DNA from: Streptomyces sp. 35G-GA-8
Lineage (GTDB): Bacteria; Actinomycetota; Actinomycetes; Streptomycetales; Streptomycetaceae
Direction of reading: 5' to 3'
DNA: 64,000 bases
Assembly (NCBI RefSeq): GCF_023534745.1
Contig: NZ_JAMHJQ010000012.1
Location: 246,328 to 310,327 of the forward strand
Shown piece after piece: positions 17,467-26,074 of this stretch. A program made the translations under genes and the position numbers. The notes below the pieces were generated by a model. The model had not been told where the DNA came from. It worked only from the letters and a program-made list of their open reading frames with translations, and searched no databases. Each line of letters begins with the position of its first letter. Position 1 is the first letter of the stretch.

Positions 17467-18401
17467 GAGTCGGCCTCCCGGAAGGCGCGGACGAGGTAGG
17501 ACGCGATGACACCGAAGGCCAGAACGAAGATCACGACCGCGAGAGCGGAGCCGTAACCGAGGCGCAGCGACTGGAAGGCGGTGGAGTACATGTAGGTACT
17601 GAGCAGTTCGGAGGAGTGGTAGGGGCCACCGCGGGTGAGTGCCCACACCACGTCGAAGGAGCGCAGCGAGTCGATGACGATGACCGAGAGGACCACCGCG
17701 TTGACACTGCTCAGCTGCGGCAGTGTGATGTGCCGGAACCGCTGGAGGCGGGTGGCGCCGTCCACCTTCGCCGCCTCGTGGAGCACCGGGTCGATGCCCT
17801 TGAGCCCGGCGAGGTAGAGCACCATCACATAGCCGATCTGGCGCCACAGTGCGGGCACGATCACGGCGTACAGGGCGGTGTCCTGGTCGGCGAGCCAGGC
17901 ATGGGTGAGGCTCCCGAGCCCGAGCCCTTCGAGTGTCTTGTTGATCAGCCCGTCGGGCTGGTACATCGCCTGCCACACCAGGGCCGTCGCGACCAGTGAG
18001 AACACCACGGGAAGGAACAGCGCGGCCCGGTAGAAGCCGACGCCCCGGCGCTCCTGCTGGAGCAGGAGCGCCGTTCCGAGGCCGAGGGCCGCGGAGAGTC
18101 CGCCGAAGAGCACCAGCCAGATGACGGTGTCCAGGGCGGCTGTGCGGAAGACGGCGTCGCCGAACATCTCGCGGAAGTTGGCGAGACCGATGAACTCCGG
18201 TGCGCTGACGCCGTCCCACCGGGTGAGGGAGAGGTAGAACCCCTGGATCGCCGGCCAGAACACCCAGAACGCCTCGGCGAGCAGCGGTACGAGCACGAAG
18301 GCGAGTACGACGGGCGGAACCCTCGTCGCCCGCTTGCGGGCCGGGGCCCCGCCGTCGGCCCGGCCGCGTGCCGTCTTGCGGAGTGCGGTGAGGGCCGCCA
18401 T
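17463..18401 (-). CDS. Carbohydrate ABC transporter permease, MalF-type
   Basis: 312 residues. A basic N-terminus precedes the first helix (VVLAFVLVPLLAEAFWVFWP), followed by FYLSLTRWDG, which is usual for MalF-like permeases. The EAA loop reads VLHEAAKVDGATRLQRFRHI with the expected EAAxxDGA core. The start is one base after the binding-protein stop, so the transporter genes are tightly coupled. It pairs with the following permease to form the channel. Confidence 0.9.
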   Translation of the reverse strand: MAALTALRKTARGRADGGAPARKRATRVPPVVLAFVLVPLLAEAFWVFWPAIQGFYLSLTRWDGVSAPEFIGLANFREMFGDAVFRTAALDTVIWLVLFGGLSAALGLGTALLLQQERRGVGFYRAALFLPVVFSLVATALVWQAMYQPDGLINKTLEGLGLGSLTHAWLADQDTALYAVIVPALWRQIGYVMVLYLAGLKGIDPVLHEAAKVDGATRLQRFRHITLPQLSSVNAVVLSVIVIDSLRSFDVVWALTRGGPYHSSELLSTYMYSTAFQSLRLGYGSALAVVIFVLAFGVIASYLVRAFREADS

Positions 18402-18402
18402 G

Positions 18403-19692
18403 TCACTGGCTCCAGATCTTCTGCGCGTCGCGTTGCCACGTCGTGAGGATGGAGCCGATCTCCTTGGGCTTGGCCAGGAAGCGGGTCAGCGCGGTGTCGG
18501 CGGTGGGGGCGAGGGCGTCGCTGGAGTCACGGTTGAAGAACTGGGTGATCTCCGCGGCGTCCTCGATCAGCTTGCGGCCCTTGACCACCAGGGGCGTTCC
18601 GCTGTCCTTGGCCTCGGGATGGGTGGGCAGCGAGGTGCCGGACGAGCCCTTGAGGTAGATCTCCTGGGCCTCCGCGGTGGCGAGGTAGCGCAGGAGTTCC
18701 TTGGTGTCGTCGGCGCGGCCGGTGCGGGCGCTGGCGAAGTAGCCGTCGGTGGGCGCCTCCTCGGCGAGCGGGATCGTGGGGTCGATCACCGGGAAGCGGA
18801 AGAAGTCGATGTCGTCGAGCTGGTCCTTGGGTGTGGAGTCGGCGAAGAAGGTGCCGATCAGCATCATGCCGGTGCGGCCCTGGAGGAGCGCGGTGGTGGC
18901 GTCCTGGAAGGGCAGCGCGGTCCCGTTCGGGTCGAAGTACGGCAGGGCCTCGCCCCAGCGGTCGAATACCTTGCGGACCTCGGGGTCGTCGAAGCGGTGT
19001 TTTCCGGCGAGCAGTTCGCGATGGTAGGCGGCTCCGTTGATCCGGATGTCGAGGTAGTCGAACCAGGAGGAGGCCACCCAGGGGGTGTTGCCTCCGGCGC
19101 CGAGCCCTATCGGTGCGACGCCCTTGCTCTTGAGCTTGTCGCACAGACCCAGGAACTCGTCCCAGGTCTTGGGCTCCGTGACGCCCCACTTGGCGAAGTT
19201 CGACTTCCGGTAGAAGACGGCCCACCAGTAGTAGGTGGTGGGCACGAAGACCTTCTTGCCGGAGGAGTCGGTGCACAGCTTCCGCAACGCGTCGGAGTAT
19301 CCGGCCAGTTCGGGTCGGCGCCAGATGTCGCTGACATCGAGGAGCAGGTCCTTCCTGGCGTACGACTCGGCGACCGATCCGGGGTACCAGGTGTAGAGGT
19401 CCGGCGGGTTGGCCGAGGTGAGGTAGGTCGGCAGCTGCGTACGGAATGTCTCCGAGGCGACGGTGTTGAGTGACCCTTTGGCGCCGCCGCGCTTGTTGAA
19501 GGCGTCGATGACGTCCCGCATCGCGGACTTGGCCTGCGGTGCGGAGAGGTTGGACTGCAGGGTGACGGCGCCGCCCGATGTGTTCTTGCCGCTCGATGAC
19601 GAGGAGGTGACGCAGCCGGTCATCAGTGCGGCGGCGCCGACGGCGCCGGCGCCCGCGAGGAAGGTACGGCGGCTGGGTGCTGTGGTGTTCAT
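18403..19692 (-). CDS. ABC transporter sugar-binding lipoprotein
   Basis: 429 residues. The N-terminus combines a twin-arginine-like RRTFLAGAG with a lipobox LMTGC (Cys at about 26), then a Ser/Gly-rich linker. The mature part is a CUT1-type solute-binding protein (NPPDLYTWYPG, KTWDEFLGLCDKLKSKGV, GRTGMMLIGTFF). It is the first gene of the transporter/GH36 run, with AGGGAG before the ATG and an AT-rich operator-like motif 100 bases upstream. The substrate is probably an alpha-galactoside, inferred from the neighbouring GH36. Confidence 0.9.
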   Translation of the reverse strand: MNTTAPSRRTFLAGAGAVGAAALMTGCVTSSSSSGKNTSGGAVTLQSNLSAPQAKSAMRDVIDAFNKRGGAKGSLNTVASETFRTQLPTYLTSANPPDLYTWYPGSVAESYARKDLLLDVSDIWRRPELAGYSDALRKLCTDSSGKKVFVPTTYYWWAVFYRKSNFAKWGVTEPKTWDEFLGLCDKLKSKGVAPIGLGAGGNTPWVASSWFDYLDIRINGAAYHRELLAGKHRFDDPEVRKVFDRWGEALPYFDPNGTALPFQDATTALLQGRTGMMLIGTFFADSTPKDQLDDIDFFRFPVIDPTIPLAEEAPTDGYFASARTGRADDTKELLRYLATAEAQEIYLKGSSGTSLPTHPEAKDSGTPLVVKGRKLIEDAAEITQFFNRDSSDALAPTADTALTRFLAKPKEIGSILTTWQRDAQKIWSQ

Positions 19693-19791
19693 GGGTCTCC
19701 CTAAGCGCCTGCCGAATGAGGCCCGGCCCGCTGACGGCCGGGTTCCCCTTCGGCTGCTACAGACTGACGTGGCACCAGGCCCCCGTCAAGA

Positions 19792-19806
19792 TTAATTACT
19801 AATTTA
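19792..19806. promoter_or_regulatory. AT-rich operator-like motif upstream of the transporter operon
   Basis: TTAATTACTAATTTA stands out in GC-rich surroundings and is a near-palindrome around the central C. Its core ATTACTAATT recurs at 22093-22102, at nearly the same distance upstream of the GH27 gene. It probably binds the local galactoside repressor, which could not be identified. Confidence 0.55.
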
Positions 19807-19850
19807 TTCTGCTCAGGCGAGGGGCAAGCCTTTCGAGGCCGCCCCCGCTG

Positions 19851-21989
19851 TCAGTCGCGGCCCTGGCGGACGAGGCCGCCCACGCCGCGGAACACGGTCA
19901 GCACACTGCCGTCGGGCCCGGCGAGGGCGCCCAGCTCACCGTCGAAAGCTCCGCTGGCGAACGCTCCACGCTTGGACCAGTCACCCCAGCCGCCGGCGCC
20001 GCTCGCGTCGTAGGTCCGCCGCCAGAGGGTGTAGTCCCCGGCGCGCGCGTACAGCCGGGCGCCGTCCCGAGCCGCGACGAGCGTGGGGCTTCCGCTCACC
20101 GTCCCGCCCAGCGAGGACCAGGCGGACCAGACGCCCGCCCCGTCGCGTACCCGGATCCGGATCGAGTCGTCGGCGGTCCGCACGGCGAGATGCGTGCGTC
20201 CCGCGGTATCCGTGAGCGCGGCGGGCCTGCCGTACAGGGCCACCCCTTCCGGCCCCTCGAAGGAGGTCCAGCCGGACGCGGCGCCGCGCGTGTGGATCCG
20301 TCCGTCCTTGCCCCGCGCGAAGAGTGTCCAGTCGTCCGGGCCCTCGTAGGCGATGCCCGGAGCGTCGGCGAGCCGCCCGCCGAGCTTCTGCCAGCGGCCC
20401 CAACGCCCGTCACGCTGACTCAGCCGGTACGCGGCGCCGTCCGTGCCGCGCACGAAGACGTCGATCCGTCCGGGCGAGGTGGAGTAGGCGGCCGGCTGTC
20501 CGACGATCCGCCCGTCCGTGGAACCGCCGAGACGCGTGGCAGCCGAGGACCAGTGGCCGTCCCGGCCGGTCTGCAGCCGGAGCGAACCGTCACCGCCCCG
20601 GGTGAACGCGGTCAGCAGGTCACCGTCGCGGACAAGGGCGGGAGCGGCGTCGCTCCGCACCCCGAGCGAGACGCCGGGCGCGTCGTCCGCGCCGCTCAGC
20701 GAGAGGAACGCCGTGCCATGCGCGGGCACGCTCACGGTGTAGGCACCGGAGTGGGTACCGCGGTCCTCCCTGGCCCGCAGATCCCGCACGGCGACCTCGC
20801 CCGCGAGCCCGGTGTCGGCGAACCGCACGGTGCGCTCGGCGGGCCGGTCGGAGCGGTTGAGGAGCACGACCGCACGCTTGCCCGAGCCCTGGAGGACCTT
20901 GCTGTAGACGTCTCCGGTGTCGTCCGTGGCGACGCGCACCCCCTGGATGGCGAGGGGGTCCTGATTGACGGCGAGGATCTCCGGGTTGCGCAGGGTGTCG
21001 ATCATCGACGGCGGCAGTGTGCGCGGATCGGAGCCGATGACCAGCGGGGAGCCCATCTCGGCCCACATGACGAACTGGGTGGTGGACTCCTCCTCGGTCA
21101 GCTCGTACGAACCGTCCGCCAGCTTGCGCATCGGTATGAGGTAGTCGGGATCGTTGTAGCGGCCGGGCCCCTGCGCCTCGGGGTGCCAGGCGTTGGCGTC
21201 CATGTTGCGCAGAACGTTGGGCCACTGACCGGGCGTCGGGGTGCCCCACGCGATGTCGGTACCGGTGCGCCAGGAGTCACCGGTGGTCGGTCCGTACACG
21301 TAGGCGTTGTGCGCGTCCTGCGCCGGGGTGTGCGGGAGCCCCCAGTCGTCGGTGAGCGGGTTGCACAGATTGAGCAGCATACGCCGGCCGGACTTGGCGA
21401 CGGCCTCGCTGAACTCCTTGAACGCGGGCCCAGGATCGATCTTCTCGGTGATCCCGCAAAGGAAGTCGACCTTGATGGCATCGACCTTCCAGTCGGCGAA
21501 CTGGTCGGCATCCCGCTGGTAGTGGCCGCGGCTGCCGAGGCCACAGGTCTTGCCACCGTCGTAGGTACCCGCGTCCGTGTAGATCCCGGCCTTCAGTCCT
21601 CGCTGGTGCAGATACATGACCAGCGCGGGGATGCCGGAGGGGAAACGGCCTGGATGCGCGGCCAGCCGGCCCGCGCTGTCCCGCGGTTCATCCGCCTGCC
21701 AGCCGCCGTCGAGCCACACTATGTCGTAACCACTGTCCCTGAGACCGCTGCTGACCAGATGGTCGGCGACCCCTTTGACCTGACTCTCCGTCGGAGCACC
21801 GAGTGCGTAGTAGGTGTTCCAGCCCATGTACGGCGTCGGGGCGAGCCCACTGTCGTAGAACGGCGGCACTTCCACGCCCCCGCGCTCGGCGGCCCGCGCC
21901 GCGGGGGCGCCCACCGGGATCAGCGCGGCGGCCCCGAGGACGGCGACGGCCCGACGGGCACGCACCATCCCTGTTCGATGCGAAGTCAC
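19851..21989 (-). CDS. Secreted GH27 alpha-galactosidase with C-terminal beta-propeller
   Basis: 712 residues from the GTG at 21989 (GGGAG upstream; signal peptide TGMVRARRAVAVLGAAALIP to about AARAA). The GH27 barrel has TPYMGWNTYYALG, IVWLDGGW, the nucleophile in IKVDFLCG (D175) and the acid/base Asp in SWRTGTD (D245), then YNDPDYL. After a beta domain, the last 270 or so residues form repeating strands with regular Trp (for example VFVRGTDGAAYRLSQRDG), resembling PLL-like or DUF346 lectin propellers. It should trim galactosides outside the cell for the transporter encoded downstream. The longer start at 22073 lacks a ribosome site. Confidence 0.9.
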   Translation of the reverse strand: MTSHRTGMVRARRAVAVLGAAALIPVGAPAARAAERGGVEVPPFYDSGLAPTPYMGWNTYYALGAPTESQVKGVADHLVSSGLRDSGYDIVWLDGGWQADEPRDSAGRLAAHPGRFPSGIPALVMYLHQRGLKAGIYTDAGTYDGGKTCGLGSRGHYQRDADQFADWKVDAIKVDFLCGITEKIDPGPAFKEFSEAVAKSGRRMLLNLCNPLTDDWGLPHTPAQDAHNAYVYGPTTGDSWRTGTDIAWGTPTPGQWPNVLRNMDANAWHPEAQGPGRYNDPDYLIPMRKLADGSYELTEEESTTQFVMWAEMGSPLVIGSDPRTLPPSMIDTLRNPEILAVNQDPLAIQGVRVATDDTGDVYSKVLQGSGKRAVVLLNRSDRPAERTVRFADTGLAGEVAVRDLRAREDRGTHSGAYTVSVPAHGTAFLSLSGADDAPGVSLGVRSDAAPALVRDGDLLTAFTRGGDGSLRLQTGRDGHWSSAATRLGGSTDGRIVGQPAAYSTSPGRIDVFVRGTDGAAYRLSQRDGRWGRWQKLGGRLADAPGIAYEGPDDWTLFARGKDGRIHTRGAASGWTSFEGPEGVALYGRPAALTDTAGRTHLAVRTADDSIRIRVRDGAGVWSAWSSLGGTVSGSPTLVAARDGARLYARAGDYTLWRRTYDASGAGGWGDWSKRGAFASGAFDGELGALAGPDGSVLTVFRGVGGLVRQGRD

Positions 21990-22089
21990 TTGACACTCCC
22001 GGGAGTTGGGGATGACGGGCGCGGCACTCCCCTCGCGAGGAGCGGCGTCACGACGAAGACTGTGATGCCACATCCAGGCGCTGTCAATA

Positions 22090-22104
22090 ATTATTACTAA
22101 TTAA
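22090..22104. promoter_or_regulatory. AT-rich operator-like motif upstream of GH27
   Basis: ATTATTACTAATTAA shares the core ATTACTAATT with the site at 19792-19806. It lies about 100 bases before the GH27 start and within a longer AT-rich stretch (22085-22110) that also reaches the end of the neighbouring TetR gene. Confidence 0.55.
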
Positions 22105-22105
22105 C

Positions 22106-22723
22106 TTAAACTCGATCCACACCGGTAAGGGCGGCGCCGAGGGCGGTGAGACCGGCGGTCAGTTCCTTCAGTGTGATGTCGGTGATCAGGTGGTGACTGA
22201 CGATCAGGCCGGGCATGAGGGCGAAGAGCACCGAGGCCGCTGCCGCCGGGTCCGCGTCGGGGTGCAGGTACCCCTCGGACTTCCACCGTTCGGCCAGTTC
22301 GGTCAGCCGCTCACGGGCCTGTGTGTACTGCTCGCGTGAGAGGTCGCGCACCTGCGGGTTGCCCAGGGCTTCGGCCCATGCCTGGACGGCGAGGCTGGTC
22401 ATGTCGTAGCGGGGATGCTCGGTCCGGGCGCGCAGTTCGCCGATCAGAGTCGCGAGCGTATCGGCGGGGCTGGGGGTGGGCCGCTGGGCGAGCAGTCGCT
22501 CGAAGATGTCGCGCACGAGACCGAGCCCTCTTTCGGCGCTGGCCCTTATGAGTTCGTCCTTGCCGCGGAAATGCCGGTAGACGGCGCTGGAGGACATGCC
22601 GGTCGCGGCGATCACGTCGTCCATGGATGTGGCATGGAACCCCTTCTCCGCGAAGCAGGTCCACGCGCTCGTCAGTACATGCTCGCGCCGCTTCGCGCGG
22701 GTCTCTTCATTGAGTCGGGGCAT
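22106..22723 (-). CDS. TetR-family transcriptional repressor of the esterase
   Basis: 205 residues from the ATG at 22723. The TetR helix-turn-helix is at about 20-60 (FHATSMDDVIAATGMSSSAV, then YRHF), with an all-helical ligand domain after it. It is divergent from the carboxylesterase gene, and the gap contains two perfect AACGATCGTT palindromes, an arrangement typical of a repressor controlling itself and its neighbour. The longer upstream open frame crosses these operators and is not credible coding sequence. The ligand is unknown, perhaps an ester. Confidence 0.88.
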   Translation of the reverse strand: MPRLNEETRAKRREHVLTSAWTCFAEKGFHATSMDDVIAATGMSSSAVYRHFRGKDELIRASAERGLGLVRDIFERLLAQRPTPSPADTLATLIGELRARTEHPRYDMTSLAVQAWAEALGNPQVRDLSREQYTQARERLTELAERWKSEGYLHPDADPAAAASVLFALMPGLIVSHHLITDITLKELTAGLTALGAALTGVDRV

Positions 22724-22741
22724 GGGCCCATCGTAAACGAA

Positions 22742-22751
22742 AACGATCGTT
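22742..22751. promoter_or_regulatory. Operator copy 1, AACGATCGTT
   Basis: A perfect 10-bp palindrome within GAAAACGATCGTT, just upstream of the TetR start. An identical copy lies at 22796-22805, in inverted extended context. Confidence 0.7.
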
Positions 22752-22795
22752 GCGCTTTGAGGCGTTAGGGGGCTACGTTGAAGACCCCAAGCGGG

Positions 22796-22805
22796 AACGA
22801 TCGTT
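22796..22805. promoter_or_regulatory. Operator copy 2, AACGATCGTT
   Basis: A second perfect copy, 54 bases from the first. Its flanks continue the match on the opposite strand (GAAAACGATCGTT). It is positioned on the esterase side of the divergent promoter region. Confidence 0.7.
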
Positions 22806-22900
22806 TTCCTTTGAGTGGGAGGCCGTCCTGCCGGAGCGGCCTCCGGGCGCACCGCAGCCTGCCCGCGGCCCCTTGCGGCACGATCAAGGAGTTGTTCGTC

Positions 22901-24415
22901 ATGCACCCGATCCATACAGAACAAGGTCACGTCAGCGGCATCCATCACGACAGCGACGTGTCCGCCTTCCTGGGGCTGCCCTACGCGGCCCCACCCGTCG
23001 GAAGGCTGCGCTTCGCTCCGCCGTCACCCGCCGAGCCGTGGGACGGCGTACGCGAGGCCACCGCGTTCGGCAACGCCGGCATCCAGATCCTGCCCGGCGC
23101 CGGCGACCTGCGCGCCCCCCAGAGCGAGGACTGCCTGTACCTCAACGTGTGGACACCTGCCGCGGACCCCGGGGCGAAGCTCCCGGTCATGGTGTGGATC
23201 CACGGCGGCGGCTTCCTCTACGGCGCGGCCTCGGAGGCCCTGTACGACGGGGCCGCACTGGCCGCACGTGGCGCGGTCGTGGTGTCGCTCAACTACCGGC
23301 TCGGGGTCTTCGGCTTCCTCTCCCATCCCGAGGCGGGCACCAACTTCGCCGTGCTGGACTGGGCCGCGGCTCTGCGCTGGGTCCAGCGGAACATCTCCGC
23401 CTTCGGTGGCGACCCCGGCAACGTGACCGTCTTCGGCCAGTCCTCCGGCGCCGCCGCCGTTCGCGCGCTGCTCTCCGCACCCAGCGCCCGCGGCCTCTTC
23501 CACCGGGGGATCATCCAGAGCGCCGGCTTCGAGCACCCCGTCTCCGCCGACTACACCGCCGACCTGGTCGCCCGGCTCAGCGACACACTCTTCGAACGCG
23601 TCGGCACCTCCGATCTCGACGCACTGCGCGGACTGCCGCACGACACCTTGGTCAAAGCCTCGCTGACGAGGCCCGCCGCGCTCGCCACCCCCGGACGCCT
23701 GCACACCCCTGCCGACCTGGTCTGGTTCCCCGCGGTCGACGGTGACGTGGTCACCGACGGCTTCGCCGCCCGGCCGGAGAACATGCCCGTGATGTTCGGC
23801 ACGACACAGGACGAGGCGCGCTACTTCCACCGGCCGGGAGGCCCCGTCGGCGGCCCCCCGGTCAGCGCCGAGCAGGCGTACACCCCCACAGCGCTCGCTG
23901 TGATGGCCCGGGCCCTGGTGCCCGACCGCGCCGACGATGCTCTCGCCCAGTTCCACGACCGTGGCCTGCCCACCTACGAGGCCCTGACCGAGCTGACCAC
24001 TGCCGCCGTCTTCCACGAACCGGCCCTGGCCACCTACGAGCGCTTCACCGCGCAGGGGCGCACCGCGTACGCCTACCGCTTCGCCCGGGTGTCCCCGGGC
24101 AACCGGCGCTCACAGATGCTCGCCCATCACATGGCCGAACTGCCGTACGTGTTCGGGCAGGTGACCGCCGGTGCCGGACCCGACGCCGACGCCGACGCCG
24201 ACTACGACACCACTGACACCGCCATCCGCGACGCCGTACAGCATGCCTGGGTGGAGTTCGCCCGCACCGGCACTCCTCGCGCGCTCGACGGCGGGGCGTG
24301 GCCGAACTGCCGGGCCAGGGACCCCCACCACACCGTCATCGAGGACACCGTGGAGGCCCGTCCGCTCAACCCCGGGCCGCTCACCCGCCTGATCCACTCC
24401 ACTCGCGACAAGTGA
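22901..24415 (+). CDS. Type B carboxylesterase
   Basis: 504-residue alpha/beta-hydrolase of the carboxylesterase/para-nitrobenzyl esterase type. Visible marks are the GLPYAAPPVG start, SEDCLYLNVWTP, the oxyanion hole HGGGF (101-105), NYRLGVFGFL, and the nucleophile elbow FGQSSGAAAV (Ser181). A late His in AHHMAELPYVFGQ fits the triad. No signal peptide, so cytoplasmic. The ATG at 22901 is chosen by homology to family starts; an earlier in-frame ATG at 22778 would precede the operator. Substrate unknown; expression probably set by the divergent TetR. Confidence 0.9.
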   Translation: MHPIHTEQGHVSGIHHDSDVSAFLGLPYAAPPVGRLRFAPPSPAEPWDGVREATAFGNAGIQILPGAGDLRAPQSEDCLYLNVWTPAADPGAKLPVMVWIHGGGFLYGAASEALYDGAALAARGAVVVSLNYRLGVFGFLSHPEAGTNFAVLDWAAALRWVQRNISAFGGDPGNVTVFGQSSGAAAVRALLSAPSARGLFHRGIIQSAGFEHPVSADYTADLVARLSDTLFERVGTSDLDALRGLPHDTLVKASLTRPAALATPGRLHTPADLVWFPAVDGDVVTDGFAARPENMPVMFGTTQDEARYFHRPGGPVGGPPVSAEQAYTPTALAVMARALVPDRADDALAQFHDRGLPTYEALTELTTAAVFHEPALATYERFTAQGRTAYAYRFARVSPGNRRSQMLAHHMAELPYVFGQVTAGAGPDADADADYDTTDTAIRDAVQHAWVEFARTGTPRALDGGAWPNCRARDPHHTVIEDTVEARPLNPGPLTRLIHSTRDK

Positions 24416-24504
24416 TCACCCAGAAGACCGGATTGGTCCCCAAGAAGTGACACCGGGGAAGCGCCACTCGCTCCCACGACGATCGGGAATACACCCTCGG
24501 GGCT

Positions 24505-24523
24505 CCGGCCCTGAGTTGGCCGG
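24505..24523. terminator. Short stem-loop after the esterase
   Basis: CCGGCC and GGCCGG pair around a 7-base loop, about 90 bases after the esterase stop. It is a possible terminator, but the stem is short and no U-tract follows. Confidence 0.3.
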
Positions 24524-24649
24524 CCTGTTCACCTGAGATACAAAGAGCTCTTCGATGCCTGTGGGGCCCGGTCCATAACGCCCCATAAGGTCATCCCGGG
24601 GGGATCATCGGATATTCGGCACGCCTCCCGGTCTCACTCTACGATCGGA

Positions 24650-25309
24650 ATGTGGAACCACATGTGGGTCGAGCGAACAGCTGGACGCGGATTGCGGATT
24701 GCCGGATGGGTGCTGGGACCTGCCGGATTGGCTCTGGCTGTGGGCGCGGTTCTGGTGATCGGCACCAGGTATACGTCGGCCGGCGTCAACAGCGATGCCA
24801 TGGATCCGACCTATTCCTCCGGTGATCTCGTCTTCCTTCAGAGAGTCGACGCGGGTGCGATAGAGCGGGGTGATGTCGTGCTCTACCGCACGGGAGACCG
24901 TTACCAGGGCATGGCGGTACTTCAGCGCGTGATCGGCATGGGTGGCGACCGCGTCACGCAGAGCCCCGGCGGGCCGGTGACGGTGAACGGGAAGCCGCTC
25001 GCCGAACCGTACGTCAAGGACGGAGATCCGTCCGGCATGGCCCCGGCGTACGACGTGGTGGTGCCCGAGGGACGGCTCTTCTTGCTCGGCGATCACCGCG
25101 CGAACGCCAACGACTCCCGCTTCTTCCTCACCGAGCAGTCGGGCAGCATCGCGGCCGACGCGGTCGAGGCACGGGGCCTTGACAGCCACACCGGACTGCT
25201 CATGCTGGCATCGACCGCCCTGTTCGGGCTTCTCGTCGCCGCCGGCGGGCTCACGGCGGGAATAGTCTCCCGGGTCAGGCGGCGGGCGGTGCCTTCTCTG
25301 CCGCGGTGA
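24650..25309 (+). CDS. Signal peptidase I homologue lacking the catalytic Ser and Lys
   Basis: 219 residues with an N-terminal membrane helix (AGLALAVGAVLVIG), an S26-type extracellular domain and a second helix near the C-terminus (ALFGLLVAAGGLTAG). The fold markers are intact: SDAMDPTYSSGDLVF, GDVVLYR, LQRVIGMGGD, LFLLGDHRANANDSR. The residue before the conserved Met, normally the catalytic Ser, is Ala50 (codon GCC). The position of the general-base Lys before RVIG is Gln92 (CAG). The Ser two residues before the conserved DSR of box E is also Ala. It is therefore probably a non-catalytic member with a binding or regulatory role. It stands alone. The start is uncertain, and an ATG four codons later is possible. 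Confidence 0.8.
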   Translation: MWNHMWVERTAGRGLRIAGWVLGPAGLALAVGAVLVIGTRYTSAGVNSDAMDPTYSSGDLVFLQRVDAGAIERGDVVLYRTGDRYQGMAVLQRVIGMGGDRVTQSPGGPVTVNGKPLAEPYVKDGDPSGMAPAYDVVVPEGRLFLLGDHRANANDSRFFLTEQSGSIAADAVEARGLDSHTGLLMLASTALFGLLVAAGGLTAGIVSRVRRRAVPSLPR

Positions 25310-25330
25310 AGTCCCAGGCACTGCCGGCCG

Positions 25331-26074
25331 TCACGCGAGGAATCCGCCGTCGACGGCGAGATGGGCGCCGGTGATGTACGAGGCGTCGTCGGAGAGCAGG
25401 AAGGCCACGGCCGTGGCGATCTCCTCGCCGCGTCCCACGCGCCGCATGGGGATGCCGAGCTCGGCGACCTCCCGGGTGCCGTCCGGGTTGCCCCGGGTCA
25501 TCTCGGTGTCGATGACGCCGGGCTGGAGTTCGTTGATGCGTACTCCCCGGGCGGCGTACTCCTTGGCCGCGGTGCGCGTCAGACCGCGGATGGCGTGCTT
25601 GGCCGAGGAGTACTCCACGGTGGGTCCGCCGCGGTCGGCGAACACGCTGGAGACGTTGACGATGGCGCCGCCTCCGGCCTCGATGATCGCGGGGATCTGG
25701 TACTTGAGGCCGTGGAACAGTCCGTCCAGATTGATCCCGACGACCTTGCGCCAGGCATCCAGCGGCATGTCGGCGGTCGGGGTGAAGTTCCCGGTCACCC
25801 CGGCGTTGTTGACGCCGTAGTGGAGCTTGCCGAACGTCTCCACGGTGCGGGCGACGGCCCGTTCGACGTCCGCGGCGTCGCTGACATCCCCAGTGACGGA
25901 GAGCGCCTGGCCGCCGGCCTCCTTGATCTGCCGGGCGACCTCGTCGAGCTTCTCCGCGCGGCGGCCGACGAGGGTGACGGCGGCGCCGCGGGCGGCGAGC
26001 AGCCGTGCCGTTGCCGCGCCCATGCCGCTTCCGGCGCCGGTGACGAGTGCCACTTTGCCGTTGAACCGGGTCAT
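25331..26074 (-). CDS. Short-chain dehydrogenase/reductase
   Basis: 247 residues, classical SDR with TGAGSGMG (13-20), NNAG (89-92), catalytic S142/S143 in VNVSSVF and YSSAK (Y155, K159), plus the terminal ITGAHLAVDGG. It belongs to the glucose-1-dehydrogenase/3-oxoacyl reductase-like group. Its start overlaps the stop of the upstream SDR gene (ATGA), so the two are cotranscribed, probably under the divergent TetR. Substrate unknown. Confidence 0.87.
   Translation of the reverse strand: MTRFNGKVALVTGAGSGMGAATARLLAARGAAVTLVGRRAEKLDEVARQIKEAGGQALSVTGDVSDAADVERAVARTVETFGKLHYGVNNAGVTGNFTPTADMPLDAWRKVVGINLDGLFHGLKYQIPAIIEAGGGAIVNVSSVFADRGGPTVEYSSAKHAIRGLTRTAAKEYAARGVRINELQPGVIDTEMTRGNPDGTREVAELGIPMRRVGRGEEIATAVAFLLSDDASYITGAHLAVDGGFLA

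Noticed and set aside
22724-22948. N-terminal extension of the TetR protein by 75 residues
   Set aside because: It would run through both operator palindromes and the esterase leader; the TetR family starts at MPRLNEETR.
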